Positions 8,517 through 17,594 of a stretch of 64,000 nt of DNA are shown in pieces (positions within the stretch are counted from its first letter, which is position 1; each line of letters starts with the position of its first letter). The notes beneath the pieces were generated by a model. It did no database searches. It was not told where the DNA came from and saw only the letters and a list, made by a program, of their open reading frames with translations. Both the position numbers and the translations under genes were made by a program. The DNA is from Armatimonadota bacterium (GTDB taxonomy: Bacteria; Armatimonadota; Fimbriimonadia; Fimbriimonadales; Fimbriimonadaceae): positions 653,805 to 717,804 of the forward strand of contig JBAXHT010000001.1 in NCBI GenBank assembly GCA_037138755.1. Direction: 5' to 3'.

Positions 8517-9437
8517 TTAATTGTTGAACTCCCGGATCTGTCTCATGTTGGTTTGGATTCCTGTTGCCCATGGCTGGCCGTTACCGGGTCCACCTCGGTT
8601 GTATCCACCCCAGAACGGATCGCAAACGAAGGTTCGGTTCGGTCCACCGAAGGATCCCCAAACGTCGGTTGCAACGGACTGGTAAGCGTTGATACTCTTC
8701 GCGTGACCATCGAAGAATCCGAAGTTCATGGTTCGGTTTCCGTTGGCGGGAACCAGCGAGTGGCTCGCAGGGAACGTGCTGGTCTCGGAGCCGATCGCAG
8801 TCGCGCCGCGTCCAAGCTCAGCCGCTTCGATGTCGGGGTAGATGCGGCGGGTTGGAGCCAGCATCGCCGTACCGGCAACGTTGTTGAGCGAGGTGAAGCT
8901 TCCACCGGAGTTGTAAACGGTGCCGCCGTAGATTTCTGGCCAGAAGGTCTGGGCGCAGTTCGACTCGTTGCGGAACGCATCCTTGTTCACCGCATAGCTT
9001 CGAGGGAACCTCGTGGTTTCGTCACCTGGCAATCCAGGTCCGTTGCCGTCTGAGAGTGCGTTCGACCAAGCCGATTCGTTCAGCGGATTCTGGAAGATTC
9101 CACCGTTGCCCGGAGTCGTGTTATAGCCTCCGGCGATCGTGTTTGGCCGTCCTCCGTTCTTGATGTAGGGAACGGTTGCATCCTTCCAGGTGAGCATTCG
9201 TGGGGTCCACCAGTCTCCGTTAGCAACGATGCGGGCTGCAGGAGCCATGTCATCCACGTCGGCAACGTAGATGATCACTCCAGTGGTCAGGTTCTTGAGG
9301 TTGCTGAGGTCTGAAGTGCGTTTAGCAGCGGCCTTTGCCTGGGCAAAAACCGGGAAGAGGATAGCGGCGAGAATCGCGATGATCGCGATGACGACGAGGA
9401 GTTCAATGAGCGTAAAGGCTCTTCGTTGAGTATTCAT
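8517..9437 (-). CDS. prepilin-like protein with H-X9-DG C-terminal domain
   Basis: 306 residues. The N-terminus [19 protein letters not shown] is a type IV prepilin/pseudopilin methylation signal, cleaved before Phe by a PilD-like peptidase; Glu is at the +5 position of the mature protein. The C-terminal [13 protein letters not shown] is the typical phrase of the H-X9-DG prepilin-like family, abundant in Planctomycetes and Armatimonadota. It is probably a surface or secretion-associated pseudopilin rather than a main pilus subunit. It starts 12 bases after the upstream regulator stop, so the two are probably co-transcribed. Confidence 0.85.
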   Translation of the reverse strand: MNTQRRAFTLIELLVVIAIIAILAAILFPVFAQAKAAAKRTSDLSNLKNLTTGVIIYVADVDDMAPAARIVANGDWWTPRMLTWKDATVPYIKNGGRPNTIAGGYNTTPGNGGIFQNPLNESAWSNALSDGNGPGLPGDETTRFPRSYAVNKDAFRNESNCAQTFWPEIYGGTVYNSGGSFTSLNNVAGTAMLAPTRRIYPDIEAAELGRGATAIGSETSTFPASHSLVPANGNRTMNFGFFDGHAKSINAYQSVATDVWGSFGGPNRTFVCDPFWGGYNRGGPGNGQPWATGIQTNMRQIREFNN

Positions 9438-9449
9438 TGATTTAATGAT

Positions 9450-10583
9450 TTATTCTTTGTCATTGTTCAGCCATGCCTGGACAGCGTCTAAGGCTGGTGA
9501 ACCGGAGGGAGAGGAAGGGATGAAATCTGCTTTGATGGCGACGGCGCGGGCGTCGCATTTGGGGTTCACAATCTGCTCCAACAGGAGCTCTGCGGCGGCA
9601 ATGCCGATGGCACGCTTCTTACGAACGATCCGGTGGATGTCCCACGGTCGTCGAAGCTCAAGGGCTGGCCACTCGTTGATTGTCACAATCTCGAACCCGC
9701 TATGAACCTTGAGCCCGAGGTCTTCGACCGCGAGCATAGCCTTGAGCCCGAGGTCGTCTTGCATACACACCAGTGCCGTCACGGGATTTTCGCGGCGACA
9801 AAGGGCAAAGAGCGTGTCCGAGACGGCCTGGGCGAGGAGAATGCCGTTATGTTCAAAGTCGCGACCGATCCAGCGGACGTTCTGCTCGCCATCGACGCCG
9901 AGTTCGGATTTGATGGCATCCACAAAAGCTCGGTAGCGCTCCATTGCCGAGGACACGGTTTCTTTGAAGAACCCAATAAACCCGATCTCGGTGTGCCCTT
10001 GCCGTCTTAGCATCCGAACGGCTTCGAACATCGCTTCGCGATCATCCGAGATGACGGAGCTGCCCGCATACCCGGTTGGGATCCGGTCAACAACCACGAC
10101 CGGACAGCCCAAACCGTGAATGCGTTCGAGAAGTTGACCATCGCGCTGATCGGCAATCGGGAAGCAGATCACGCCGTCCGTCTCCTTCGACATTCGCGCC
10201 AGGAAGTTCGCCTCGCGCTCAACGGAATCTTTTGAGTCGCACAGCACCAGCCCAACGGCATCTCCCAAAGTCTCGCGAATCCCCTCGATCATCTCAGAAC
10301 TGGGGAAGTCAAAATTCCGGGCGACGCGGTCAAAAATGAGGGCAACCAACTGCTTTCGCTCTCGCCGGCCCCAGGCAACAAACGTCCCCGCGCGCTTTCG
10401 ACTTCGGACGTATCCGTCTTGCTCCAGAGCAGAAAGCGCGCGGTGAACCGTCGAGCGGCTAACGCAAAACTCTTTCGCCAAGTCGGCCTCGCGGGGGAGC
10501 TTCTCGTCAAACGCGAGTTCACCAGCTTCGATTCGCTTCCGAATCAGCTCCTGGATTTCTCGATAATTTGCGCCGTTGGACAT
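9450..10583 (-). CDS. GntR-type DNA-binding domain with LacI-type sugar-sensing domain
   Basis: 377 residues. Residues 1-70 are a GntR winged helix-turn-helix (LPREADLAKEFCVSRSTVHR, then DGYVRSRKRAGTFV). Residues 78-350 are a periplasmic-binding-protein-like sensor of the LacI/GalR type (VALIFDRVARNFDF, DGVICFPIADQ, CPVVVVDRIPTG, VTALVCMQDDLGLKAM). This architecture is that of AraR-like sugar repressors. It heads the prepilin-lipoprotein-GH76 row and probably controls it in response to a sugar. GAGG lies 8-9 bases before the ATG. Confidence 0.85.
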   Translation of the reverse strand: MSNGANYREIQELIRKRIEAGELAFDEKLPREADLAKEFCVSRSTVHRALSALEQDGYVRSRKRAGTFVAWGRRERKQLVALIFDRVARNFDFPSSEMIEGIRETLGDAVGLVLCDSKDSVEREANFLARMSKETDGVICFPIADQRDGQLLERIHGLGCPVVVVDRIPTGYAGSSVISDDREAMFEAVRMLRRQGHTEIGFIGFFKETVSSAMERYRAFVDAIKSELGVDGEQNVRWIGRDFEHNGILLAQAVSDTLFALCRRENPVTALVCMQDDLGLKAMLAVEDLGLKVHSGFEIVTINEWPALELRRPWDIHRIVRKKRAIGIAAAELLLEQIVNPKCDARAVAIKADFIPSSPSGSPALDAVQAWLNNDKE

Positions 10584-10700
10584 TACAAAACCTCGTTGTT
10601 AAGAGCATCATAATCGGAATCTGCGGCAGCTCGGCATTAAGTGAACATATTCATCAGAGATGAACAAATAGCCTCAGGAGCAGTAGGAATCATGAACGTG

Positions 10701-10706
10701 TAAAAT
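10701..10706 (+). promoter_or_regulatory. -10 element of the DUF6717-like gene, leaderless
   Basis: TAAAAT ends 6 bases before ATG 10713. No clear -35 was seen at 16-18 bp. The position matches the other start-adjacent -10 elements in this window. Confidence 0.45.
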
Positions 10707-10712
10707 CGATCC

Positions 10713-11054
10713 ATGAACTCGATTTTTGTCATCAAACCATACAAGGATCTCGGGATGTGGGTCTTCGATGACCCCGAACGAGGAATCATCAAGGAGCCGT
10801 TTGTTGGGGGCGCCGATACGTTGATTGACCTCGCAACGATCGATATTCCGGACGCTGAAGCGGGCTTTGTCATCGTTTTTTCGGCAGATGAATTCCCCGG
10901 ATACCACTTGCGGCTGGACTGGAGACGGCAAGAGATGAGTGGAAACACTTACCACTCGGAGGATTTCGGAATCGATGGCTGGCTCTGCCCGGCGTTGTTC
11001 AAGTACTTCGAGGCGGCTCCGGCGAACATTTTCGTACAATTGAAACCGCTATGA
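10713..11054 (+). CDS. DUF6717-like small protein
   Basis: 113 residues, soluble, with no signal peptide or membrane segment. The pattern MNSIFVIKPYKDLGMWVFDDPERGI followed by IPDAEAGFVIVFSADEFPGY and GWLCPALFKYF matches my recollection of DUF6717, a small conserved family of unknown function. It overlaps the next gene (VOC protein) by 4 bases (ATGA), so the two are translationally coupled and may act together. No enzymatic residues can be assigned. Confidence 0.65.
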   Translation: MNSIFVIKPYKDLGMWVFDDPERGIIKEPFVGGADTLIDLATIDIPDAEAGFVIVFSADEFPGYHLRLDWRRQEMSGNTYHSEDFGIDGWLCPALFKYFEAAPANIFVQLKPL

Positions 11055-11419
11055 ATCTCGGCTGGCTAGACGTTTGCCTTCGAGTGGCTAGCGTCGTCCG
11101 CTCGCGCGAGTTCTACGCGGGGCTAGGCTTTCAGCGGGTGGAAGGCGATGATGCCGAAGGGTGGGCGGTAGTTGTCAACGGCGAGGCGAGGCTGGGACTC
11201 TTTGAGCCGCATTTTATGGGCGATCAGCGGATGATGCTTAACTTTAGGGGCGGCGACGTGCTGGCAAACTATAAAGAATTGGAATCTAAGGGTTTCGAAT
11301 TTGTCGAACCAGCGAAGGCTGGCAACAACGGCGGGGGCTCAGCGAAGCTTGTCGACCCGGACGGAAACCACATTTTCCTCGACACCGCTCCAGGCGAAAC
11401 AAAAAAGATGCCGGACTAG
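11051..11419 (+). CDS. VOC (glyoxalase/bleomycin resistance) family protein
   Basis: 122 residues with the paired beta-alpha-beta-beta-beta units of the vicinal oxygen chelate fold. CLRVASVVRSREFYAGLGFQRV is the first unit, and GNNGGGSAKLVDPDGNHIFLDT is the typical C-terminal strand pair. Members bind a metal and act as isomerases, dioxygenases or drug-binding proteins; this one's substrate is unknown. It is coupled to the preceding DUF6717-like gene. Its stop region overlaps the convergent sugar permease gene by 4 bases. Confidence 0.8.
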   Translation: MNLGWLDVCLRVASVVRSREFYAGLGFQRVEGDDAEGWAVVVNGEARLGLFEPHFMGDQRMMLNFRGGDVLANYKELESKGFEFVEPAKAGNNGGGSAKLVDPDGNHIFLDTAPGETKKMPD

Positions 11420-12375
11420 GTCGTTTGCCGACGCGCGATGCGCCAGCGGTCGATGGCGACGGCGGCGAGGATGATGATGCCAGTGAAGATCTCTTGCTTC
11501 CAGTTGGCGACGCCCATCTGGGTTCCGCCCATGCTGATGGTTGCCATGATGAGCGCGCCGATGGCGGCTCCGATCACGCTTCCTTCTCCGCCGGAGAGGG
11601 AAGCTCCACCGATCACAACCGCCGCGATAATCCGGAGTTCGTCCCCGTTTGCCGAGGTTGGATCACCGAGCGAGGTTCGCGAGAGTGACATCAAACCAGC
11701 AAGGCCGAAGAAGAAGCCAGCGACTGCATACGCCCCAGTTTTGACTCGATCTACGGCAATCCCGCAGAGCTTGGCCGCACTCTCATTGGAACCCACTGCA
11801 ACCACGTTGCGCCCGTAATTGGTGTAGATCATCGCCCACGCCATCAAGCCCAGAAAAAAGATCCACAGCCAGGTTCCAATTGGAAACACGAACCAAGACT
11901 TCGTTTTAGAGATGAACTCGAACAACCAGCCCTCGCCGCCGGTGGAGACGGTTTTCTCGTCCGCGAGTCCCTTTGCGATGCCCCGAATCGCGAGCATCGA
12001 CCCAAGAGTCACGATGAACGGCCCAGCCTTCAGCTTTGAAGTCAGCAGCCCGTTTAGAAGGCCGCAAAACACCCCTGTCAAAGCACATGCAAACACGGCG
12101 GCAAGAGGGCTTTGGGTTCGATTGAAGGTCAGCGCACCAACGACTGACGACAACGCAATGACGCTCCCTGCGCTTAGATCAATGCCCCCGGCGACGATGA
12201 CGTAGGTCATCCCCACTGCTCCGATGCCGATCATTGTCGACTGCCTCAGCAGCAGCTCAACATTGGAAATGCTCAGAAACGTCTGGGGCTTATTGATCGC
12301 GAAGAAGACGTAGATGAGTAGCCAAGCTACGAGCACACCGATGATCTGGTTTGGTTTTTTCCTCATCGAACACAC
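11416..12375 (-). CDS. sugar ABC transporter permease, RbsC type
   Basis: 319 residues with 8-10 membrane helices of the BPD_transp_2 family used by ribose/xylose-type importers. Conserved phrases include GIGAVGMTYVIVAGGIDLSAGS near residue 55 and VVIGGASLSGGEGSVIGAAIGALIM near residue 265. Its start overlaps the ATPase gene by 13 bases. With the ATPase and binding protein it forms a complete importer; the sugar cannot be told from sequence alone. Confidence 0.9.
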   Translation of the reverse strand: MCSMRKKPNQIIGVLVAWLLIYVFFAINKPQTFLSISNVELLLRQSTMIGIGAVGMTYVIVAGGIDLSAGSVIALSSVVGALTFNRTQSPLAAVFACALTGVFCGLLNGLLTSKLKAGPFIVTLGSMLAIRGIAKGLADEKTVSTGGEGWLFEFISKTKSWFVFPIGTWLWIFFLGLMAWAMIYTNYGRNVVAVGSNESAAKLCGIAVDRVKTGAYAVAGFFFGLAGLMSLSRTSLGDPTSANGDELRIIAAVVIGGASLSGGEGSVIGAAIGALIMATISMGGTQMGVANWKQEIFTGIIILAAVAIDRWRIARRQTT

Positions 12376-13751
12376 TCCGCGACGAGCTCTTCGGAGGATG
12401 TCGCCTTGGCGTCATAAATTCCCACCAGCCGCCCCCGATTCATGACGCCTATTCTGTCACAAACTCCCAAAAGTTCTGGGAGGTAAGAGCTGGCCAACAA
12501 TATCGCCGCCCCACCCCTTGCTGCTTCATCAATAAGCCGGTAGATTTCGGCCTTACTGCCGACATCAACCCCTCGCGTGGGCTCATCCAGCAAGAGCAAT
12601 CGGCAATTCGAATGGAGCAACCGAGCGAAGGCCACTTTCTGCTGATTACCACCGCTGAGGCTACCGACGGTCTGGGCAGGGGCACCGGCCGCCACTCCAA
12701 CTGTCGAAATCCACTCTGCACCTTGCGCCAAAACTTGCTTCGGCTTGCTCAGGAAACGGTTACGGGTGGGCATCGTGATATTCTCCGCGATGCTGAGCGG
12801 CAAGGTAACGCCGTCTAGTTTGCGATCCTCGCTGACAAAACCTACTCCCTGCCGCCATTGTCCTAGACCGCTACTCGAACCCGAAATCATTCGTTGCAAG
12901 CCGAAAACTGTTCTCAGCAGTTCAGTCTTCCCCGCCCCATTCAAGCCTGCGAGGCCAAGGATTTCACCTTCCCGAAGTTCAAAGGAAACTTCATAAGGCT
13001 TGTTCGCCTCTCCAGTGAGGTTTTCAACTTTGAGCACGACCTCACCTGGACTTCGCTCCGACCTCGGGAACAGATCGTTGACCTCACGACCGACCATATG
13101 ACGAACAATGTCTTGATCCGAAAACTCACCCAGCAGCCCGGAGGCAACGACTTGACCATCACGAAGAATCACGCAGTCATCCGAAATGGCTCGCACTTCC
13201 TCGAGGAAATGGGAGATGAACACAACCGTCTTGTCTGCACTTTTCAGGCGGCGGACAAGCTCGTAGAACTTAAGCTTATCGGCCTCTGTGAGGCTACTTG
13301 TGGGCTCGTCCAAAAGGATGACCGGGCTGTTTTTGACCAGAGCGCGCGCAATTTCGATCACTTGACGTTGCGAGATCGGCAGATTGCTCGTAATCTCTGC
13401 AGCTTGCACTTCGGGAAATCCGAGGTTGTCTAGGATCCCCTGCGCTTTTGCTTGAAGTTTTCTAGGTGAAAAGCGAATGCCCTGAGCCGAGCCTAAAAAG
13501 AGATTCTCTGCCGCCGTCAGATGGGGGCAGAGCAACAGCTCTTGGTGTACAAGATGGACATCACGTTGCTCAACGCCGGTGAGTCCCGCATCAGGTTGGG
13601 TCTCACCCGCCAGGAGCCGCATCAACGTGCTCTTGCCACTACCATTCTCACCAATAACAGCCAAAACGCGACCAGGTTTCGCTTCAAACGAAACCTGGTC
13701 GACGGCCTGAGTTGAGCCGAACGCCTTACTGAGACCCTCGACTCGAAGCAT
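12363..13751 (-). CDS. sugar ABC transporter ATPase with two ABC domains, RbsA type
   Basis: 462 residues with two ABC domains. The first has Walker A GENGSGKST near residue 34 and Walker B VILLDEPTSS near residue 145. The second has GLNGAGKTE near residue 268, the LSGGNQQKVAFARLL signature and LLLLDEPTRGVDVGS near residue 390. Members are usually near 500 residues, so this one is slightly short but has all key motifs. It sits 3 bases after the binding-protein gene and energises import through the permease. Confidence 0.9.
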   Translation of the reverse strand: MLRVEGLSKAFGSTQAVDQVSFEAKPGRVLAVIGENGSGKSTLMRLLAGETQPDAGLTGVEQRDVHLVHQELLLCPHLTAAENLFLGSAQGIRFSPRKLQAKAQGILDNLGFPEVQAAEITSNLPISQRQVIEIARALVKNSPVILLDEPTSSLTEADKLKFYELVRRLKSADKTVVFISHFLEEVRAISDDCVILRDGQVVASGLLGEFSDQDIVRHMVGREVNDLFPRSERSPGEVVLKVENLTGEANKPYEVSFELREGEILGLAGLNGAGKTELLRTVFGLQRMISGSSSGLGQWRQGVGFVSEDRKLDGVTLPLSIAENITMPTRNRFLSKPKQVLAQGAEWISTVGVAAGAPAQTVGSLSGGNQQKVAFARLLHSNCRLLLLDEPTRGVDVGSKAEIYRLIDEAARGGAAILLASSYLPELLGVCDRIGVMNRGRLVGIYDAKATSSEELVAECVR

Positions 13752-13754
13752 GAC

Positions 13755-14768
13755 CTACTTTGGAAGAACGTTCTTGACGGCTTCGGACTCCAAGTTGTCC
13801 TTGGTGACGAAAACCGCGCCGGAGTCGATCTTGTCTTCAATCTTTTCGCCCTTCAGCTTGGCAACCATCTTGGTCACCCCGAGGTAGCCCATCTTGAATG
13901 GATCTTGGAGAAGGAGGCCCGTGATCTTTCCGCTCTTTACCGCCTCAATCAACTCCTTCGATGAGTCGAAACCGACGAGCTTGACCGAACCCAGCAAACC
14001 GGCTCCATCGAGAGCCCGCATCATTCCAAACGTAGTCGACTCGTTGGGCGCAAACACTCCATCAATACTCAACTTTTCGCCTGACTTGAACCGTTGGATC
14101 AGGTTCTCAGACGCCGTCTGAGCGGTCTCTCGGGTTGCTCCGCCGTACTGTTCTTTGCTCACAACTTCGAGTCCAGCCGCAGTCGCTCCGTCGATAAAGC
14201 CCGCCTCGCGATCCATTGTGCTGGCGGAACCTTCTTGGTAGCGAAGAATAATCACTTTGCCCTTGCCACCGAGAGCCTTTGCCATCTCTTGTGCAGAGGT
14301 CTTTCCGGCGCCGTAGTTGTCGGTTGCGATGAACGAGGAAGGCTTCATTCCGCTGATTGCGCTATCAACAACAAGAACCGGAATTCCCGCTTCGACGGCT
14401 TCTTTTGCAGGTGCCGCCAGAGCGTCCTTGTCGAGCGGGCAAAGAACGATGCCGCTGACTTTCTCATTTGTGAAGTTCTCAACGACTTTCACCTGTTCAG
14501 CCCGGTCGTCTTCTTTCACGGGAGCTTTCCAAACGAGCTCGACTCCAGTTTCTGCCGCAGCCTTTTCAGCGCCTGCCTGCATTGTCTTCCAAAACTCGTG
14601 GAGAGAGCCTTTGGGAATGAAGGCGATCTTGAGACCAGCTCCGGGCTTGGTCGAGCTTGGCGCGGCGGCGGCGCTAGATGTTCCTGACTCTCCAGCCGAG
14701 CCGGAGGACGACCCACATCCGATCAGTAGGCAACCAAGGACAACGGTGGCGATAAGCTGCTTGAGCAT
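13755..14768 (-). CDS. sugar-binding lipoprotein of an RbsB-type ABC importer
   Basis: 337 residues. Lipoprotein signal with lipobox LLIGC (Cys18), then a Ser/Gly/Ala-rich linker and a periplasmic-binding-protein type 1 domain: KIAFIPKGSLHEFWKTMQAGAEKAA, GIVLCPLDKDAL, GIPVLVVDSAI, then FKMGYLGVTKMVAKLKG. It is the first gene of the importer operon and captures the sugar outside the membrane. A -10-like TATGAT ends 6 bases before the ATG. It is divergent from ftsY, whose start is 64 bases away. Confidence 0.9.
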   Translation of the reverse strand: MLKQLIATVVLGCLLIGCGSSSGSAGESGTSSAAAAPSSTKPGAGLKIAFIPKGSLHEFWKTMQAGAEKAAAETGVELVWKAPVKEDDRAEQVKVVENFTNEKVSGIVLCPLDKDALAAPAKEAVEAGIPVLVVDSAISGMKPSSFIATDNYGAGKTSAQEMAKALGGKGKVIILRYQEGSASTMDREAGFIDGATAAGLEVVSKEQYGGATRETAQTASENLIQRFKSGEKLSIDGVFAPNESTTFGMMRALDGAGLLGSVKLVGFDSSKELIEAVKSGKITGLLLQDPFKMGYLGVTKMVAKLKGEKIEDKIDSGAVFVTKDNLESEAVKNVLPK

Positions 14769-14774
14769 TTTGGA

Positions 14775-14780
14775 ATCATA
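14775..14780 (-). promoter_or_regulatory. -10 element of the sugar importer operon, leaderless
   Basis: TATGAT on the minus strand ends 6 bases before ATG 14768. No good -35 is visible at the right distance. Confidence 0.5.
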
Positions 14781-14832
14781 CCAAGTTGCTCGTCGTCAGA
14801 GTTGGATTGGAGCTCCAGGTACCCTAGATTTG

Positions 14833-15708
14833 ATGTTCAAGCGGTTGATGGAGCGAGTTGATCGAATGCTCGGGCGGGGCGTGATCGACGACGAGTTCTA
14901 CGAGGAGCTTGAAGAGGCTCTGCTTCAGGCCGATACCCATATCCAGGTCGTCGGTGAGATTCTCGATCAGTTGCGGCAGACCATTCGTGACGAGAAGGTC
15001 ACTGCGCCGGAGGCGATCAAGGATAGATTGCAAAGGTTTATTGCCGACCGGTTTAGGGTTCAGGATGAAGCTGGTCTGGCCGTCGCGGATGAGGGGCCGA
15101 CGGTGTATCTGTTTGTCGGCGTAAACGGAGTCGGCAAGACAACTACGATTGCTAAGTTGGCTTACTTGCTCAAGACGAAGTACCAGGCGAAGGTTCTGCT
15201 TGCGGCGGGCGACACGTTCCGTGCGGCGGCAATCGAACAGCTAGACACCTGGGCGACTCGAATCGGCTGCGACATCGTCAAGTCTCAACCCGGAGCCGAT
15301 TCCGCGACGGTCTTGTTTGACGCGATTACGGCGGCAAAAGCGCGCGGTGCGGAGTTTGTTCTCTGCGACACCGCAGGTCGCCAGCACAGCAAGGCGAACC
15401 TGATGGCCGAACTCGAGAAGGTTCGTAAAGTCACCCAAAAGGCCCTCGGCCACAACCCGGATGAGGTGCTTCTGATTCTTGATGCGAACACTGGTCAGAA
15501 CGCGATTCGGCAGGCCGAAGAGTTCACAAAGGCCGCCGGGATTACCGGCCTGATTCTGACGAAACTCGACGGAACCGCAAAGGGTGGCGCGCTAATCGGA
15601 ATCAATGAGCGACTTCGCATCCCAATAAAATTCATCGGAGTTGGTGAAAAGGTCACAGACCTAAAGGATTTCATTCCGGATCAATTCGCCGCCCAGATCT
15701 TTGACTAA
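14833..15708 (+). CDS. ftsY: signal recognition particle receptor FtsY
   Basis: 291 residues containing only the N and G domains; the long acidic A domain of E. coli FtsY is absent, as in many bacteria. P-loop GVNGVGKTT at residues 96-104, DTFRAAAIEQL as the G2-like insertion-box part, DTAGRQHSKANLM as G3 and TKLDGTAKGG as G4. It docks ribosome-SRP complexes at the membrane and hydrolyses GTP together with Ffh. The frame is open far upstream, but ATG 14833 gives the normal N-terminus. The HIT gene follows after 2 bases. Confidence 0.93.
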   Translation: MFKRLMERVDRMLGRGVIDDEFYEELEEALLQADTHIQVVGEILDQLRQTIRDEKVTAPEAIKDRLQRFIADRFRVQDEAGLAVADEGPTVYLFVGVNGVGKTTTIAKLAYLLKTKYQAKVLLAAGDTFRAAAIEQLDTWATRIGCDIVKSQPGADSATVLFDAITAAKARGAEFVLCDTAGRQHSKANLMAELEKVRKVTQKALGHNPDEVLLILDANTGQNAIRQAEEFTKAAGITGLILTKLDGTAKGGALIGINERLRIPIKFIGVGEKVTDLKDFIPDQFAAQIFD

Positions 15709-15710
15709 CC

Positions 15711-16043
15711 ATGGCAACCCTTTTTACCAAGATCATCAACGGCGAAATCCCCGCCAATATCGTCTACCAGGACGACTATGTTGTTGCTTTTCGCGATATC
15801 ACTCCGGTTGCTCCAACTCACATCTTGATCGTTCCAAGGGCGGAGATTCCTGGGATGGCTACTCTGCCCGAGGAAGGTGATCACCTTCACATCCTCAACG
15901 CCGCCAAAAGGATCGCGGAGCAGGAAGGACTCACTGCTGGCTATCGCTTGGTCATCAACCAGGGCGAAGATGCGGGGCAGACTGTCCCACATCTTCATGC
16001 TCACCTGATTGGCGGTCGGAAGCTCTCCTGGCCTCCTGGCTAA
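15711..16043 (+). CDS. HIT family (HinT-like) nucleotide phosphoramidase
   Basis: 110 residues, full length for HinT. The histidine triad is His94-x-His96-x-His98 in PHLHAHLIGG, and the N-terminal FTKIINGEIPANIVYQDDYVVAFRDI is typical. Members hydrolyse purine nucleoside phosphoramidates or AMP-linked substrates. It follows ftsY by 2 bases and is probably co-transcribed with it. It converges on the M28 peptidase gene with 10 bases between stops. Confidence 0.92.
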   Translation: MATLFTKIINGEIPANIVYQDDYVVAFRDITPVAPTHILIVPRAEIPGMATLPEEGDHLHILNAAKRIAEQEGLTAGYRLVINQGEDAGQTVPHLHAHLIGGRKLSWPPG

Positions 16044-16053
16044 TCGTGTTGAG

Positions 16054-17517
16054 TTAGTTCTTGACGTCTTTCGGCAAGCGGCCCTTATAGTCCCCCAAAG
16101 CGTGGGTCGTCAGATAAACCAGCTTGGCGGTGTTTGCGATCTTGTCGAAGTTGATCTTGTCGACGGTATCGGTCGGCTGGTGGTAGTCCGGGGTGAAGCC
16201 GCAGAAGAAGAAGGCGATGGGGATCCCTTTTCGAGCGAAGTTGTAGTGGTCGCTTCGCGTATAGACGTCCTCTGCGTCGTACTTGAACTTGAACCCGACC
16301 GCGTTGTTTGCTTCCAAAAGGAGCCGATCTAGTTCAGTCGAGATTCGCTTGGAGCCGACGAGGCGCATCGTGTCGGCGTTCTCTTCCACCTTATCGATAC
16401 GCTTCTGATCACCATTTTGAGCCCCGTAGCTGTCGCGACCGATCATGTCCATCTGGAGCTCAGCAACCATATTGTCCAAGTTTACGGGCGAATTATTAGC
16501 CAAATAGGCAGAGCCGAGGAGGCCCATTTCTTCGCCGTAGAACGCCATGAACAGCACACTTCGCTTCGGCTTAACCGGGTTGGTGGCAAGCGCCTTGGCA
16601 ACTTGCATGACGCCGGTAGTGCCAGAGCCGTCGTCGTCAGCACCCCAGTAAATGGTGCCATTCCGATTACCAAGGTGGTCGAGGTGACCGCCGATTCCGA
16701 TGTACTCTTCTTTCAGTTTAGGGTCGGAGCCTTCAAGCTTGGCAACCACGTTCATCACCTTGATCTTTTCGCTCTGAACCGCTGCTTTCAACGAGACTCT
16801 TCCGAGTTCGGTCACCATCGCGGGGATCGCCTTTGGCTGGTAGATCGCTTGGCCAATGGCGTTCGAGAGTGCCTCGCGTCGCACCGTTAACCTGCCGTTA
16901 CCACCGCCAGTTCCAGGGTCGGAGGCTCGCCCCGTCCACCCCGGAGCGGTGACTTTCTCAACAACCGTGATCGTTGCCTCGGCGTCGATGAGCGCAGAAC
17001 GGACTCCTCGATTGACGGTACCGACGACAAAGACGATTTTGCCTTTCAGTTGAGCCGCTACCGTGTCGTCAAGTTTCTCAGGAGTCTCTTTTCCGAGGAC
17101 CAGAAGGACGGCTTCAGCGTTTTTGTCGAGCTTTCCGCTTTGCTGGACACCGATGTCACCAGCGGCGACGGATTTGCCACCGATTGTGATTGCGAGGCTC
17201 TTCGGGTCTGTGCGAACGCGCCAGAAGTCGTTGTACTGGAAGTAGCTTCCGTCGGGCATGACAGACTTGAGGCCGAGCTTCTTAAAGTGAGCTGCGACAT
17301 AATTGGCAGCTTTCTCGAAGCCGGGCTCTCCGGTTCCCCGTCCCTCGCACTCGGGTCCCGCAAGATAGCCCAGAAACTCTTTCCCGTCTTTGGGTGAGAT
17401 TGATTCAAAGCCAGTTTTTAGAAGAGAAGGAACCTCGGCCAGACCAGGCCTGAACTGTGCATTGGCGACGAAGGCCAAGGAGCATGTTAACAACGGAACT
17501 GCGAGACGCGAGCGCAT
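16054..17517 (-). CDS. secreted M28 family metallopeptidase
   Basis: 487 residues with a signal peptide ending near residue 20 (ANAQF). A PA-like insert domain lies around residues 105-200, and the M28 zinc aminopeptidase core follows. Predicted metal ligands are His278 and Asp280 in GGHLDHLG, an Asp in WGADDDGSG (294-296), Glu329/Glu330 in FYGEEMGLLGSAYL, Asp357 in MDMIGRD and the His in YTRSDHYNF near residue 424. It probably releases amino acids from peptides outside the cytoplasm. A -10-like TAAATT ends 6 bases before the ATG. Confidence 0.9.
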   Translation of the reverse strand: MRSRLAVPLLTCSLAFVANAQFRPGLAEVPSLLKTGFESISPKDGKEFLGYLAGPECEGRGTGEPGFEKAANYVAAHFKKLGLKSVMPDGSYFQYNDFWRVRTDPKSLAITIGGKSVAAGDIGVQQSGKLDKNAEAVLLVLGKETPEKLDDTVAAQLKGKIVFVVGTVNRGVRSALIDAEATITVVEKVTAPGWTGRASDPGTGGGNGRLTVRREALSNAIGQAIYQPKAIPAMVTELGRVSLKAAVQSEKIKVMNVVAKLEGSDPKLKEEYIGIGGHLDHLGNRNGTIYWGADDDGSGTTGVMQVAKALATNPVKPKRSVLFMAFYGEEMGLLGSAYLANNSPVNLDNMVAELQMDMIGRDSYGAQNGDQKRIDKVEENADTMRLVGSKRISTELDRLLLEANNAVGFKFKYDAEDVYTRSDHYNFARKGIPIAFFFCGFTPDYHQPTDTVDKINFDKIANTAKLVYLTTHALGDYKGRLPKDVKN

Positions 17518-17523
17518 GTCGCT

Positions 17524-17529
17524 AATTTA
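17524..17529 (-). promoter_or_regulatory. -10 element of the M28 peptidase gene, leaderless
   Basis: TAAATT on the minus strand ends 6 bases before ATG 17517. No clear -35 was found. Confidence 0.45.
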
Positions 17530-17594
17530 CCGAGTTCAACTCCAAATCTGTTCCTGTTAAGCATCCTTTCTGCAGTTCCAACGTAACAACCTGT

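Noticed and set aside
14094-14687. Plus-strand open frame of 197 codons
   Set aside because: It lies antisense to the well-supported sugar-binding lipoprotein gene and its translation resembles no protein family.
16417-16890. Plus-strand open frame of 157 codons
   Set aside because: Antisense to the M28 peptidase, whose metal ligands are intact; a shadow of biased codon use.
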